Made by a program: the position numbers and the translations under genes. Under the pieces are notes generated by a model. That model had not been told where the DNA came from. It made no database searches and saw only the letters and a list, made by a program, of their open reading frames with translations. A stretch of DNA of 64,000 nucleotides from assembly GCA_036375215.1 (NCBI GenBank), contig DASUSH010000035.1, positions 1-64,000 on the forward strand, in the 5' to 3' direction. This stretch comes from DASUSH01 sp036375215. Its GTDB lineage: Bacteria > Actinomycetota > Thermoleophilia > Solirubrobacterales > 70-9. Position 1 is the stretch's first letter. Every line of letters starts with the position of its first letter. This document shows, one piece after another, positions 24,814-32,574 of the stretch.

Positions 24814-26718
24814 ATGGCGCGGATGCAGGCAAAAACCACTCTGGGCGTGCTCGGCGCGGTGCTCGGGCTCGGCGCGCTGCTCGTCCCCGCGGCGGCGCTC
24901 GGCGCGCGCACGCCCGGGATCGACGTCTCCCGCTTTCAGGGCCGGATCAACTGGGAGCAGGTCGCGACGGACGACGTCGAGTTCGCCTTCGTGCAGGCGA
25001 GCCGGGGCAGCGGCGACGACTGCACGGTCGCCTCCTCGGAGTGCGGCGCCGACCGGTTCTACGACCGCAACTACCGCCGCGCCCGCCTGGCGGGCATCCG
25101 GGTCGGCCCCTACCACCGCACGTTCACCGGCGGCGAGAGCCCGAGGGGGATCCGCGCCGACGCGCGCGAGGAGGCGAACGTCTTCCTGGAGGAGGTCGGC
25201 GGCGAGCTGCGGCCGAACGACCTGCCGCCGGTCCTCGACGTCGAGACGCCCTTCAACGACCTCCGCGGGAGCGCGCTCCGGCGCTGGATCCGCACCTGGC
25301 TCGAGAAGGTCGAGGACGAGCTCGGGGTCAGGCCGCTGATCTACACGAACGCGTCGAGCTGGTCGGCGACCGGCGACACGACCCGCTTCGCCGAGCGGGG
25401 CTACCGGCTCTGGGTCGCGAACTTCGACGTCGCCCGCCCGCGGGTCCCGGCCGAGAACTGGGGCGGGTTCGGCTGGTCGATCTGGCAGTACACGTCGAGC
25501 GGCAGCGTCAATGGCATCGCGGGCAACGTCGACCGCAACCACGCGCGCGTTCCGCTCGACGACCTCGGCGAGCCGGGGCCCGGCGACCCCCCGGACGAGC
25601 CCGTCGAGCCCGCGCCGGTGCGCGGCGCCGGCGGCGACACCGTGTGGCTCTGCGAGCCGGGCGTGGAGCCGAACCCGTGCCGCGAGAGCCTCGAGACGAC
25701 GGTGGAGAGCGCCGACGGCTCGGCCGCCGTGGAGAGCCCGGGGTTACCCGAGCGCCCGAAGATCGACTGCTTCTACGTCTACCCCACCGTCAGCGAGGAC
25801 CCCGGGTCGAACTCGGACCTCTCGATCGACCCCGAGCACGTCGCGATCGCCCGCTACCAGGCCGCCCGCTTCTCGCACCGCTGCCGGGTCTGGGCGCCGA
25901 TGTACCGGCAGGCGACCCTGGCCTCGATCGCGTCGGGGACGAACGCGGGGCGGGCCGAGGCCCTGCGGACCGCCTACGGGGACGTCCGCGCCGCCTGGCG
26001 CGACTACCTCGCGAACCACAACGACGGCCGCGGCGTCGTCCTGATCGGCCACTCGCAGGGCACGATGATGCTGCGTCAGCTCGTCCGCCAGGAGGTCGAC
26101 CCGAAGCGCTCGGTGCGCAGGCGGCTCGTCTCGGCGATCCTGCTCGGCGCCAACGTCACCGTGCGTGCGGGCGAGCCAGACGGCGGCGACTTCGCCCACG
26201 TCCCGGCCTGCGCGAAGCCGAAGCAGACCGGCTGCGCGATCGCGTACTCGGCCTTCAACGAGACCCCGCCCGAGAACTCGCGCTTCGGCCGCCCCGAGGA
26301 GAACGCGGCATCGATCGCCTTCGGCCTGCCGACCGGCCCCGGCTACGAGGTGCTCTGCACCAATCCCGCGGCGCTCTCCGGCGGCCGCGCGCCCCTCGAG
26401 ACGATCGTGCGGACCGAGCCCTATCCCGGGATCATCGGGGCCCTGATCGTCGTCATGTACGGCGGCCCGCCGCCGAGCGCGGAGACGCCCTGGGTGGTGC
26501 CCGCCGACCACTACACCGGGGAGTGCGTCTCCGAGGACGGCGCCAACTTCCTCTCGGTCGAGCCCGTCGGGTCGGCGCGCACTCTGAACCCGTCCCCCGA
26601 CCCGAGCTGGGGGCTCCACCTCGCCGACGTCAACATCGCCCTCGGCCAGCTGGTCGAGACCGTCCACCGGCAGAAGCGCGCCTACATGCGGGCGGCCCGC
26701 GAACGCCGCGCGGGGTAG
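24814..26718 (+). CDS. Exported GH25 lysozyme fused to a DUF3089 alpha/beta-hydrolase
   Basis: The 634-residue protein has a signal peptide or anchor (residues 1-31). Residues 35-245 form a GH25 muramidase domain: GIDVSRFQG (Asp37), VLDVET (Asp142, Glu144), and WQYTSSGSVNGIAGNVD near its end. GH25 enzymes cleave the MurNAc-GlcNAc bond in peptidoglycan. After a Pro/Glu-rich linker (250-275), residues 315-625 begin DCFYVYPTVS, the DUF3089 signature, and contain the nucleophile motif GHSQG (Ser414), so a lipase/esterase-like fold is expected. Both halves look complete. The start is ATG 24814; ATG 24823 is an alternative. A protein cutting the wall and an ester on it is an inference. Confidence 0.87.
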   Translation: MARMQAKTTLGVLGAVLGLGALLVPAAALGARTPGIDVSRFQGRINWEQVATDDVEFAFVQASRGSGDDCTVASSECGADRFYDRNYRRARLAGIRVGPYHRTFTGGESPRGIRADAREEANVFLEEVGGELRPNDLPPVLDVETPFNDLRGSALRRWIRTWLEKVEDELGVRPLIYTNASSWSATGDTTRFAERGYRLWVANFDVARPRVPAENWGGFGWSIWQYTSSGSVNGIAGNVDRNHARVPLDDLGEPGPGDPPDEPVEPAPVRGAGGDTVWLCEPGVEPNPCRESLETTVESADGSAAVESPGLPERPKIDCFYVYPTVSEDPGSNSDLSIDPEHVAIARYQAARFSHRCRVWAPMYRQATLASIASGTNAGRAEALRTAYGDVRAAWRDYLANHNDGRGVVLIGHSQGTMMLRQLVRQEVDPKRSVRRRLVSAILLGANVTVRAGEPDGGDFAHVPACAKPKQTGCAIAYSAFNETPPENSRFGRPEENAASIAFGLPTGPGYEVLCTNPAALSGGRAPLETIVRTEPYPGIIGALIVVMYGGPPPSAETPWVVPADHYTGECVSEDGANFLSVEPVGSARTLNPSPDPSWGLHLADVNIALGQLVETVHRQKRAYMRAARERRAG

Positions 26719-26737
26719 CGGACTAGGCTCCCCCGCC

Positions 26738-27226
26738 GTGAAGTCGATCGGCACGCGGACCCTGGCGCTCGCGGCGCTGCTCCTGCTCGTCGCGGGCGGC
26801 GCGATCGGCTGGGCCATCGCCGGCTCCGGCGCCGCGCCGACGGCGCAGCGCGAGGCGCTCGCCGCCACCGACAAGCCCGAGGGCGCGAAGGGCCGCACGC
26901 TCGGCCTCTCCCGCGTCAAGGTCCCGGCCGGCGCCGAGCTCGCCCTGCACCATCACGAGGGCACCCAGATCGCCCACGTCGACCGGGGCACGCTCACCTA
27001 CACGGTCGTCGAGGGCACCGTCGAGGTCCGCAAGGGCCCCGCCGACGGAGACATCGAGCTCGTCCGCAAGATCAAGGCGGGCGAGACCGGGAAGATCAAG
27101 GCCGGCCAGTGGATCGTCGAGCAGCGCACCGATCACCACATGGCCGCCAACCGCGGCGACAAGAAGGTCGTGATCTACCTCTCGACTCTGCTCGAGAACG
27201 GCGCGCCGCCCTCCACGCCTGGTTAG
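26738..27226 (+). CDS. Membrane-anchored or secreted cupin-domain protein
   Basis: The 162-residue protein starts at GTG 26738, 19 bp after the lysozyme gene. A single hydrophobic segment (residues 8-30) acts as signal or anchor. The rest is a small beta-barrel cupin: LALHHHEGTQIAHVDRGTL provides the HxH...E metal-binding cluster, and DHHMAANRG carries the second-motif His. Cupins bind metal ions and serve as sensors or simple enzymes. The short distance suggests co-transcription with the lysozyme fusion. No specific role can be assigned. Confidence 0.75.
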   Translation: MKSIGTRTLALAALLLLVAGGAIGWAIAGSGAAPTAQREALAATDKPEGAKGRTLGLSRVKVPAGAELALHHHEGTQIAHVDRGTLTYTVVEGTVEVRKGPADGDIELVRKIKAGETGKIKAGQWIVEQRTDHHMAANRGDKKVVIYLSTLLENGAPPSTPG

Positions 27227-28131
27227 GCGAGCCGCTCGGCGACGGCCTCGAGGGTCGCCTCGACCCGGGCCCGCTCGTAGCGCACCTGCGCGTGTGTGAA
27301 CCGCAGCGCGGTCAGGCCGGCCGCAGCATGAGCCTGGTCCCGGCGCGCGTCGCGGGACTGCGTCGCCGCGGTCCGGTGGTAGCGGAGGCCGTCGGTCTCC
27401 ACGACCAGCCCGAGGGCGGGCCAGTAGAAGTCGACGCGGTAACCGTTCACGGTGGTCTGGGTGAGCGGCCGCGGTAGGCCCACGACGCGAACGATCCCGA
27501 GGAAGCGCCGTTCGAGCTCGGAGTCGGTGAGCCGGAACGTGTCGCGATCGAGGAGGGCGCGGAGCCGCCGGACGCCGGGTTGCCCCGCGCGCGCTTCGAT
27601 CGCGGCGCGCAGGGTTTCGGGGTCGACCAGGTCGAGCCGGTCGGCCTCGCCGACCACGCGCTCGAGCCGCGGAGCCGGAAGCGCGGTAGCGAGGTCCAGC
27701 AGGGTGCGGACCGGGCTCGTGGCGGGAATCTCCGAACGGTGGGTGATGTCGTCGCCGGACAGGGCCGGCCGGCAGTGGACGGTGATCCCCGGCCGTCGCC
27801 TCCCCGAGCGGACGCGAACGGACACGTGGATCGCGCCTCGCCGGCTCGGAACGAGCCCCCAGAGCGCGGCCGCGTCCGGGCCGCTCAGGAACGCCCCGGG
27901 TCCACAGGCCAGCACCGCGGCCATCCAGCGCCCCAGCTGGTCGATTTCGGGACGGCCAACCGCGTAGACGCCGCGGTGGACGGGATGGAGCCGGCCCGTC
28001 GCGACCCGGTGCTCGATCGCCTTGGCGCTCATGCCGAGGGCCAGCAACTGCCGGCGCGCGAGCACGCCATGCTGGCAGCGGGCAAGGGCCCAGACCGCAC
28101 TGCTCAGCGATGCACGAATTTTCGCCCCCAT
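27223..28131 (-). CDS. AbiEi-antitoxin-like wHTH plus DUF559 endonuclease-fold protein
   Basis: The 302-residue protein starts at ATG 28131. Residues 10-60 form a winged-helix like that of AbiEi antitoxins (LARRQLLALGMSAKAIEHRV, then LHPVHRGVYAVG). Residues about 215-300 form a DUF559/Vsr-like domain with VDFYWPALGLVVETDG and FTHAQV, a PD-(D/E)xK-type fold. Such proteins are abundant in actinobacteria and usually stand alone, without a partner toxin, as here. Its coding start sits inside a 13-bp inverted repeat shared with the divergent ThDP-enzyme gene, so it may regulate itself. The stop overlaps that of the convergent cupin gene. Confidence 0.8.
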   Translation of the reverse strand: MGAKIRASLSSAVWALARCQHGVLARRQLLALGMSAKAIEHRVATGRLHPVHRGVYAVGRPEIDQLGRWMAAVLACGPGAFLSGPDAAALWGLVPSRRGAIHVSVRVRSGRRRPGITVHCRPALSGDDITHRSEIPATSPVRTLLDLATALPAPRLERVVGEADRLDLVDPETLRAAIEARAGQPGVRRLRALLDRDTFRLTDSELERRFLGIVRVVGLPRPLTQTTVNGYRVDFYWPALGLVVETDGLRYHRTAATQSRDARRDQAHAAAGLTALRFTHAQVRYERARVEATLEAVAERLA

Positions 28132-28156
28132 CGGGGGGTCAAGTCGTGCATCGCTG
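28105..28156. promoter_or_regulatory. 13-bp perfect inverted repeat in divergent promoter, candidate operator
   Basis: CAGCGATGCACGA (28105-28117) is repeated as its reverse complement TCGTGCATCGCTG (28144-28156). The 26-base spacer itself contains CCCCC-AT-CGGGGG. The left arm lies in codons 5-9 of the AbiEi/DUF559 gene and the right arm lies 33 bp before the GTG of the ThDP gene. Related AbiEi antitoxins bind inverted repeats in their own promoters, which makes autoregulation plausible. A cruciform or hairpin role is the alternative. Confidence 0.5.
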
Positions 28157-28189
28157 TGGTTCTCCCCGGAACCCATAGCCTTCCCCGCC

Positions 28190-29839
28190 GTGCCCACCGT
28201 CGCCCAGCTGCTGGTCGAGTGCCTCGCCGCGGAGGGGGTCGAGCGCGTCTTCGGGATCCCGGGTGAGGAGACGCTCGACCTGAACGCGGCGCTCGCCGAC
28301 AGCGAGGTCGAGTTCGTCCCCGTCCGCCACGAGCAGGGCGGCGCCTACATCGCCGACGTCTACGGCCGCCTCACGGGCCGCGCCGGGGTCTGCCTCGGCA
28401 CGCTCGGCCCGGGCGCGACCAACCTCATCACCGCGGTCGCCGACGCCTACCTCGACCGGGCGCCCCTGATCGCGATCACGGGGCAGGCCGAGCTCGAGCG
28501 GCAACACAAGGAGTCCCACCAGCACATCGACCTGGTCTCGGTCATGCGCCCGATCACGAAGTGGAACGCGCTGCTCTCCGACCCCGCGATCACGGCCGAG
28601 GCGGTGCGCAAGGCGTTCAAGGTCGCCGAGTCCGAGAAGCCCGGCTCGGTCCACCTCGAGCTGCCCGAGGACATCGCCGCCTCGGAGGTTCCCGCAGACG
28701 CCCCGCGGGCGCCCCTTGCGCGCTCCGCGATCCCCGAGTACGAGCCGCCCGACGCCCTGATCTCGGCGGCGGCGGCGATGATCAGGGGCGCCGAGCGGGC
28801 GGTCATCCTCGCCGGCAACGGCGCCGTGCGGACCGGGGCCGCGCTCGCGCTGCGGGAGTTCGCCGCGGGCACCGGGATCCCGATCGCCGAGACCTTCATG
28901 GCCAAGGGCCTCGTCCCCGCTTCCTCGGAGCTGTCCCTCGGCGCCGTCGGACTGCAGGCGGGCGATTTCTCGATGGCCGGGTTCGACGACGCCGACCTCG
29001 TGATCACGGTCGGCTACGACCTCGTCGAGCACTCGCCGGAGCTCTGGAACCCCGATCGCGACAAGCGGATCGTCTGCATCGACTCGGTGCCGGCCGAGAC
29101 CGACGAGAACTTCCTGCCCGAGGTCGAGCTGGTGGGCGAGCCGGCGACGACGTTGCGGCGGCTGCTCGAGGAAAGCGGCGAGAAGGGCCACGTCGGCGGC
29201 TCGCCGCGGCTCCGCGAGGCGGTGATCAGCCGGCTCGAGGTCGCGGGCCGGGACGACGCCTTCCCGATCCGCCCGCCGCGCGCGCTCTACGAGATCCGGG
29301 AGCTCCTCGACCGCGACGACATCCTCGTCTCCGACGTCGGCCTGCACAAGCTGTGGATCGGGCGGCTCTGGCCCGCCGAGGAGCCGAACACGACGCTGAT
29401 CGCGAACGGGTTCGCCGGGATGGGCTTCGCGGTGCCCGCGGCGATCGCGGCGAAGCTCGTCCACCCCGATCGCAGCGTCGTCGCGATCTCCGGCGACGGC
29501 GGCTTCCTGATGAACGCGCAGGAGCTCGAGACCGCGATGCGCCTGAGGACCGCGTTCGTGAACGTGATCTGGGAGAACCGCCAGTTCGGGTCAATCGTCT
29601 GGAAGCAGGAAAAGCGCTTCGGCCGGCACTTCGGCACCGAGTTCACCAATCCGGATTTCGTGGGGTTCGCGGAGTCCTTCGGCCTGCCGGCGTGGCGCTG
29701 CCAGTCCGTCGCCGACTACCGCGAGCGCCTCCGCCACGCGCTCACCCTCGACGTGCCGTCGCTGCTCGTCGTGCCGGTCGACTACTCGCCCGACATCGCG
29801 ATCGCCGAGGAGCTCGGCGCCGAGACGGTCCGGATCTGA
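28190..29839 (+). CDS. Thiamine-diphosphate enzyme, acetolactate synthase-like
   Basis: The 549-residue protein has the three-domain layout of acetohydroxyacid synthase large subunits. FGIPGEETLDL opens the PYR domain, with the activating Glu in RHEQGGAYIADVYGR. The C-terminal PP domain has the ThDP/Mg site GDGGFLMNAQELETA. HQHIDLVSVMRPITKW resembles AlsS-type catabolic enzymes more than IlvB. It would condense two pyruvates to acetolactate, or use a related 2-keto acid. No small regulatory subunit gene lies nearby. The start is GTG 28190. It leads a three-gene operon with a membrane protein and a potassium channel. Confidence 0.82.
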   Translation: MPTVAQLLVECLAAEGVERVFGIPGEETLDLNAALADSEVEFVPVRHEQGGAYIADVYGRLTGRAGVCLGTLGPGATNLITAVADAYLDRAPLIAITGQAELERQHKESHQHIDLVSVMRPITKWNALLSDPAITAEAVRKAFKVAESEKPGSVHLELPEDIAASEVPADAPRAPLARSAIPEYEPPDALISAAAAMIRGAERAVILAGNGAVRTGAALALREFAAGTGIPIAETFMAKGLVPASSELSLGAVGLQAGDFSMAGFDDADLVITVGYDLVEHSPELWNPDRDKRIVCIDSVPAETDENFLPEVELVGEPATTLRRLLEESGEKGHVGGSPRLREAVISRLEVAGRDDAFPIRPPRALYEIRELLDRDDILVSDVGLHKLWIGRLWPAEEPNTTLIANGFAGMGFAVPAAIAAKLVHPDRSVVAISGDGGFLMNAQELETAMRLRTAFVNVIWENRQFGSIVWKQEKRFGRHFGTEFTNPDFVGFAESFGLPAWRCQSVADYRERLRHALTLDVPSLLVVPVDYSPDIAIAEELGAETVRI

Positions 29840-29841
29840 GC

Positions 29842-30570
29842 GTGGGCGCCCTCCCCCCGCTCGTCGCCGAGCTCACCCTCAGCTTCGACACCTACAACGA
29901 GGTGATCGTCGACGAGGGGCGCCAGCCGGCGCTCTTCATGCTGATCGCCTTCGGCGTCACCTTCGGCGTCACCCGCTTCATCACCCACTCGATCCGGGCC
30001 CAGCGGTTCTCCTGGCTGAAGGACATCGAGTCCGGCGACACCCACATCCACCACCTCGTCTGGGGGATCTGCCTGCTCCTGATCTCCGGCGTGCTCGCCG
30101 TCGTGGTCCAGCCAGCGCTCGAGGTGATCGCGGTCGTCTTCGGGATCGGCGCCGCGCTCACGCTCGACGAGTTCGCGCTCTGGCTCCACCTCGACGACGT
30201 CTACTGGTCCGAGCAGGGCCGCCAGTCGATCGACGCCGTGATCGTGTTCGCGCTGATGGCGGGGCTCCTGGCGGTCGGGCTCACCCCGATCGTGATCGGC
30301 ACCTCGGGGGGGATCGCCGACGCGCTCGGCTACATCCTCTTCCAGGTCCCCGGCTGGACCCTGGCGGTGATCTGCTTCCTGAAGGGCAAGCTGATCTGGG
30401 GCGTGATCGGCCTTTATTTCTGGCCGGTCGCGCTGATCGGCTCGTCGCGGCTCGCGCACCCGGGCTCCTGGTGGTCACGCAAGTACTACGACGACAAGCC
30501 GGACAAGCTCGAGCGCTCGAACAAGCGCTACCACCACGAGGCCGACGTGCACACGCCGGTCACCCAATAG
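29842..30570 (+). CDS. Conserved integral membrane protein, function unknown
   Basis: The 242-residue protein begins at GTG 29842, two bases after the ThDP gene. It has about five TM segments. Between them lie unusual polar motifs, DTHIHHLVWGI and LDEFALWLHLDDVYW, where clustered His, Asp and Glu could bind a metal. The C-terminal 35 residues are charged and cytoplasmic. I do not recognise the family name. The tight spacing to a potassium channel gene (9 bp) suggests a linked role in ion or membrane-potential physiology, which is inference only. Confidence 0.75.
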   Translation: MGALPPLVAELTLSFDTYNEVIVDEGRQPALFMLIAFGVTFGVTRFITHSIRAQRFSWLKDIESGDTHIHHLVWGICLLLISGVLAVVVQPALEVIAVVFGIGAALTLDEFALWLHLDDVYWSEQGRQSIDAVIVFALMAGLLAVGLTPIVIGTSGGIADALGYILFQVPGWTLAVICFLKGKLIWGVIGLYFWPVALIGSSRLAHPGSWWSRKYYDDKPDKLERSNKRYHHEADVHTPVTQ

Positions 30571-30579
30571 CGTCTCGAG

Positions 30580-31644
30580 ATGTCCGGCCGGGAACAGCGT
30601 TCGCGCGCGCCTATCGAGCTCCCGGGAGGGGAGACCGGCCCGCTCCGGAAGATCCTGCGGCGACTCGCCCTGGCTTTGGCGCTGATCACGCTCGTCGCCG
30701 TGGTCACCTACGCCGGTCGCGCCGGATACGTCGATCCCGAGGACGGCGAGATCAGCGTCCTCGACGCTTTCTATTACTCGACGGTCTCGATCACGACGAC
30801 CGGCTACGGCGACATCCGGCCCGTCTCCGACGAGGCCCGGCTGGTGACCACCATCGTCGTCACCCCCGCCCGAGTCCTGTTCCTGATCCTGCTAGTCGGC
30901 ACGACATTGGAGATACTCGCGGAGAGAAGCCGCCACGCCTACCGCGTGGCGCGATGGAGGAGGCACTTGCACGAGCACACGATCGTCTGCGGATACGGGA
31001 CCAAGGGCCAGAGCGCCGTACGCACCATGCTCGACAAGGGCCTCGACGGCGAGCGCATCGTCGTGATCGAGCCAAGCGCGGCCGCGCGCGCGAGCGCGAC
31101 CGCCGACGGGCTGGCCGCGGTCCAGGGGAGCGGCGCCCAGCAGGAGGCATTGCTCGAAGCCGGGATCGAACAGGCGTCCGCGGTCGTCATCGCCGTCGAC
31201 CGCGACGACACCGCGGTCCTGATCACGCTCACCGCCCGCGAGCTGAACGCCGACGCGACGATCGTGGGCGCCGTACGCGAAGAGGAGAACGTGCACCTGC
31301 TCGAGCAGAGCGGCGCGAACGCGGTGATCACCTCGTCGGGGGCGGCCGGCCGGCTACTGGGGCTCTCGACCGAGACGCCGGAGGTGACCGCCGTGATCGA
31401 GGATCTGATCACCCTCGGCCAGGGGCTCGACATCGTCGAGCGCGAGATCGGTGCCGACGAAGCCGGCCCGCACTCGCTGCCGACCCACGAATCGATGGTC
31501 CTTGCGATCGTCCGCGATGGCGAGCTGCTTCGCTTCGGCGACGCCTACCCGGATGTCTCGGAGCTACGCGCGGGTGACCGGGTGCTCGAGCTCAAGAGCC
31601 ACCGGCACCAGCCCCGAGCGAAGCTCAGCCGCCGAGGCGCTTGA
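30580..31644 (+). CDS. Two-TM potassium channel with RCK (TrkA-N/TrkA-C) domain
   Basis: The 354-residue protein has TM1 at residues 28-46, a pore loop with the potassium filter TTTGYGD (72-78) and TM2 at about 88-110. An RCK_N domain follows (HTIVCGYGTKGQSAV), then VVIEPS binding the nucleotide ribose, and a TrkA_C-like domain from about 270 with ESMVLAIVRDGE and LRAGDRVLEL. This is the MthK-type layout: potassium flux gated by calcium, NAD(H) or other ligands. In TM2 the usual Gly hinge region reads RVLFLILLVGTTLE. The last 20 bp overlap the 3' end of a convergent gene. Confidence 0.9.
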   Translation: MSGREQRSRAPIELPGGETGPLRKILRRLALALALITLVAVVTYAGRAGYVDPEDGEISVLDAFYYSTVSITTTGYGDIRPVSDEARLVTTIVVTPARVLFLILLVGTTLEILAERSRHAYRVARWRRHLHEHTIVCGYGTKGQSAVRTMLDKGLDGERIVVIEPSAAARASATADGLAAVQGSGAQQEALLEAGIEQASAVVIAVDRDDTAVLITLTARELNADATIVGAVREEENVHLLEQSGANAVITSSGAAGRLLGLSTETPEVTAVIEDLITLGQGLDIVEREIGADEAGPHSLPTHESMVLAIVRDGELLRFGDAYPDVSELRAGDRVLELKSHRHQPRAKLSRRGA

Positions 31645-32236
31645 TCCGGAAGCTCGCGCCCGTGCCGGCGTTGCGGAACTTCGCGCGCAGCGGGCGCACC
31701 TTCCAGTTGTCGGGAAGGTTGCCACCCGGGTACTGAAGGAACCGGCGGAACTGGTTGGTGGCGTCTGCGCAGCTGATTCGCCGCGTCGTGATCCGGTAGC
31801 TGCCGGCGGGGATGTTGAGCTCGCCGATCCGGTCGTTGTGGAGGACGCGGAACGAGTCCGGGCAGACGTTGCGGCCGCCGTCTCCTCCACCACCGCCGCC
31901 GCCACCGCCGCCGCCGCCCTGCTTGATCTGCCAGGACTGGCTGCCCTTGGTGAAGACGGCCTTGGAGTTGATCTTCCAGCCGTCGGAGGTCCTGCCCTGC
32001 TGGAGGAACTTCTGCAGCAGGCGCGTGGTGTCCTGACAGCTCACGCCGGAGAAGACGGTGACGCCGTAGCGGCCGTGCGGGAGGCTCACGCCGTCGATCC
32101 GGTCGTCGTGCAGGATCGTGAAGTCGGGGCAGGTGGTCGCCGCGCGGGCCGGCTGAGCGCCGGCGAGGAAAAACGCGAAGAGGGTGGCCGCGGCGAGGGC
32201 GGTGAGGATCAGCGAGAGTCCGTTCCGGATGATCAT
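31625..32236 (-). CDS. Small secreted protein with two repeated domains joined by poly-glycine
   Basis: The 203-residue protein starts at ATG 32236 (overlapping the previous stop, ATGA) with a signal peptide ending near ARAATT. Two similar domains follow: the first has CPDFTILHDDRIDGVSLPHG, the second CPDSFRVLHNDRIGELNIPAG. Each is followed by an Arg/Ser-Cys-x-Asp-Thr/Ala block and FLQ. Between them is a run of 12 Gly. Each domain has two Cys that could form a disulfide. The family is unknown to me; the pattern is a duplicated extracellular module. It ends a three-gene overlapping set. Confidence 0.72.
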   Translation of the reverse strand: MIIRNGLSLILTALAAATLFAFFLAGAQPARAATTCPDFTILHDDRIDGVSLPHGRYGVTVFSGVSCQDTTRLLQKFLQQGRTSDGWKINSKAVFTKGSQSWQIKQGGGGGGGGGGGGDGGRNVCPDSFRVLHNDRIGELNIPAGSYRITTRRISCADATNQFRRFLQYPGGNLPDNWKVRPLRAKFRNAGTGASFRIKRLGG

Positions 32237-32574
32237 CGGCTCGGCAGCATAGTGGCACAGTCGCGCGGCCCCGACTCGGCCGAGGCGCTTCCGTCGATCC
32301 GCAGCCGGACCAGCACTGACCAGCGGCAGGGCCCCGCGGAGTCGGCCGCGTCGTCGCGGATGATCGCGATGCAGCGGATCCTGCGGATCGCCTGGCGCCG
32401 GCAGGTGCCGACGCCGGACTCGTCGCACCCGGGTTCCGCCTTGCAGGCGCGATGGGCCTCCTCGGTCGTCGCCGCGCGCGCCTTCGCGAACGAGAGGACC
32501 TTTCCCGCCTGCGCGGGCGCGCTGCAGACCAGGAGCGCGGCGATCGCGCCGGCAATGGCGACGCCGCGCCTCAC
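32233..32574 (-). CDS. Small Cys-rich secreted protein, function unknown
   Basis: The 113-residue protein starts at GTG 32574, whose last bases overlap the stop of the propeller gene (GTGA), and ends in an ATGA overlap with the next gene. Residues 1-26 form a clear signal peptide (GAIAALLVCSAPAQA). The mature part holds six Cys (CKAEPGC, GTCRR, RIRCIAI, GPCRWS and GPRDC), enough for three disulfides. The overlap on both sides argues strongly that it is a real gene even though it is small and unlike known families. Confidence 0.75.
   Translation of the reverse strand: MRRGVAIAGAIAALLVCSAPAQAGKVLSFAKARAATTEEAHRACKAEPGCDESGVGTCRRQAIRRIRCIAIIRDDAADSAGPCRWSVLVRLRIDGSASAESGPRDCATMLPSR

Noticed and set aside
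27223..28131. Complete AbiE toxin-antitoxin pair
   Set aside because: No AbiEii nucleotidyltransferase toxin gene is next to it, and the C-terminal half is DUF559, so it is called a stand-alone protein.
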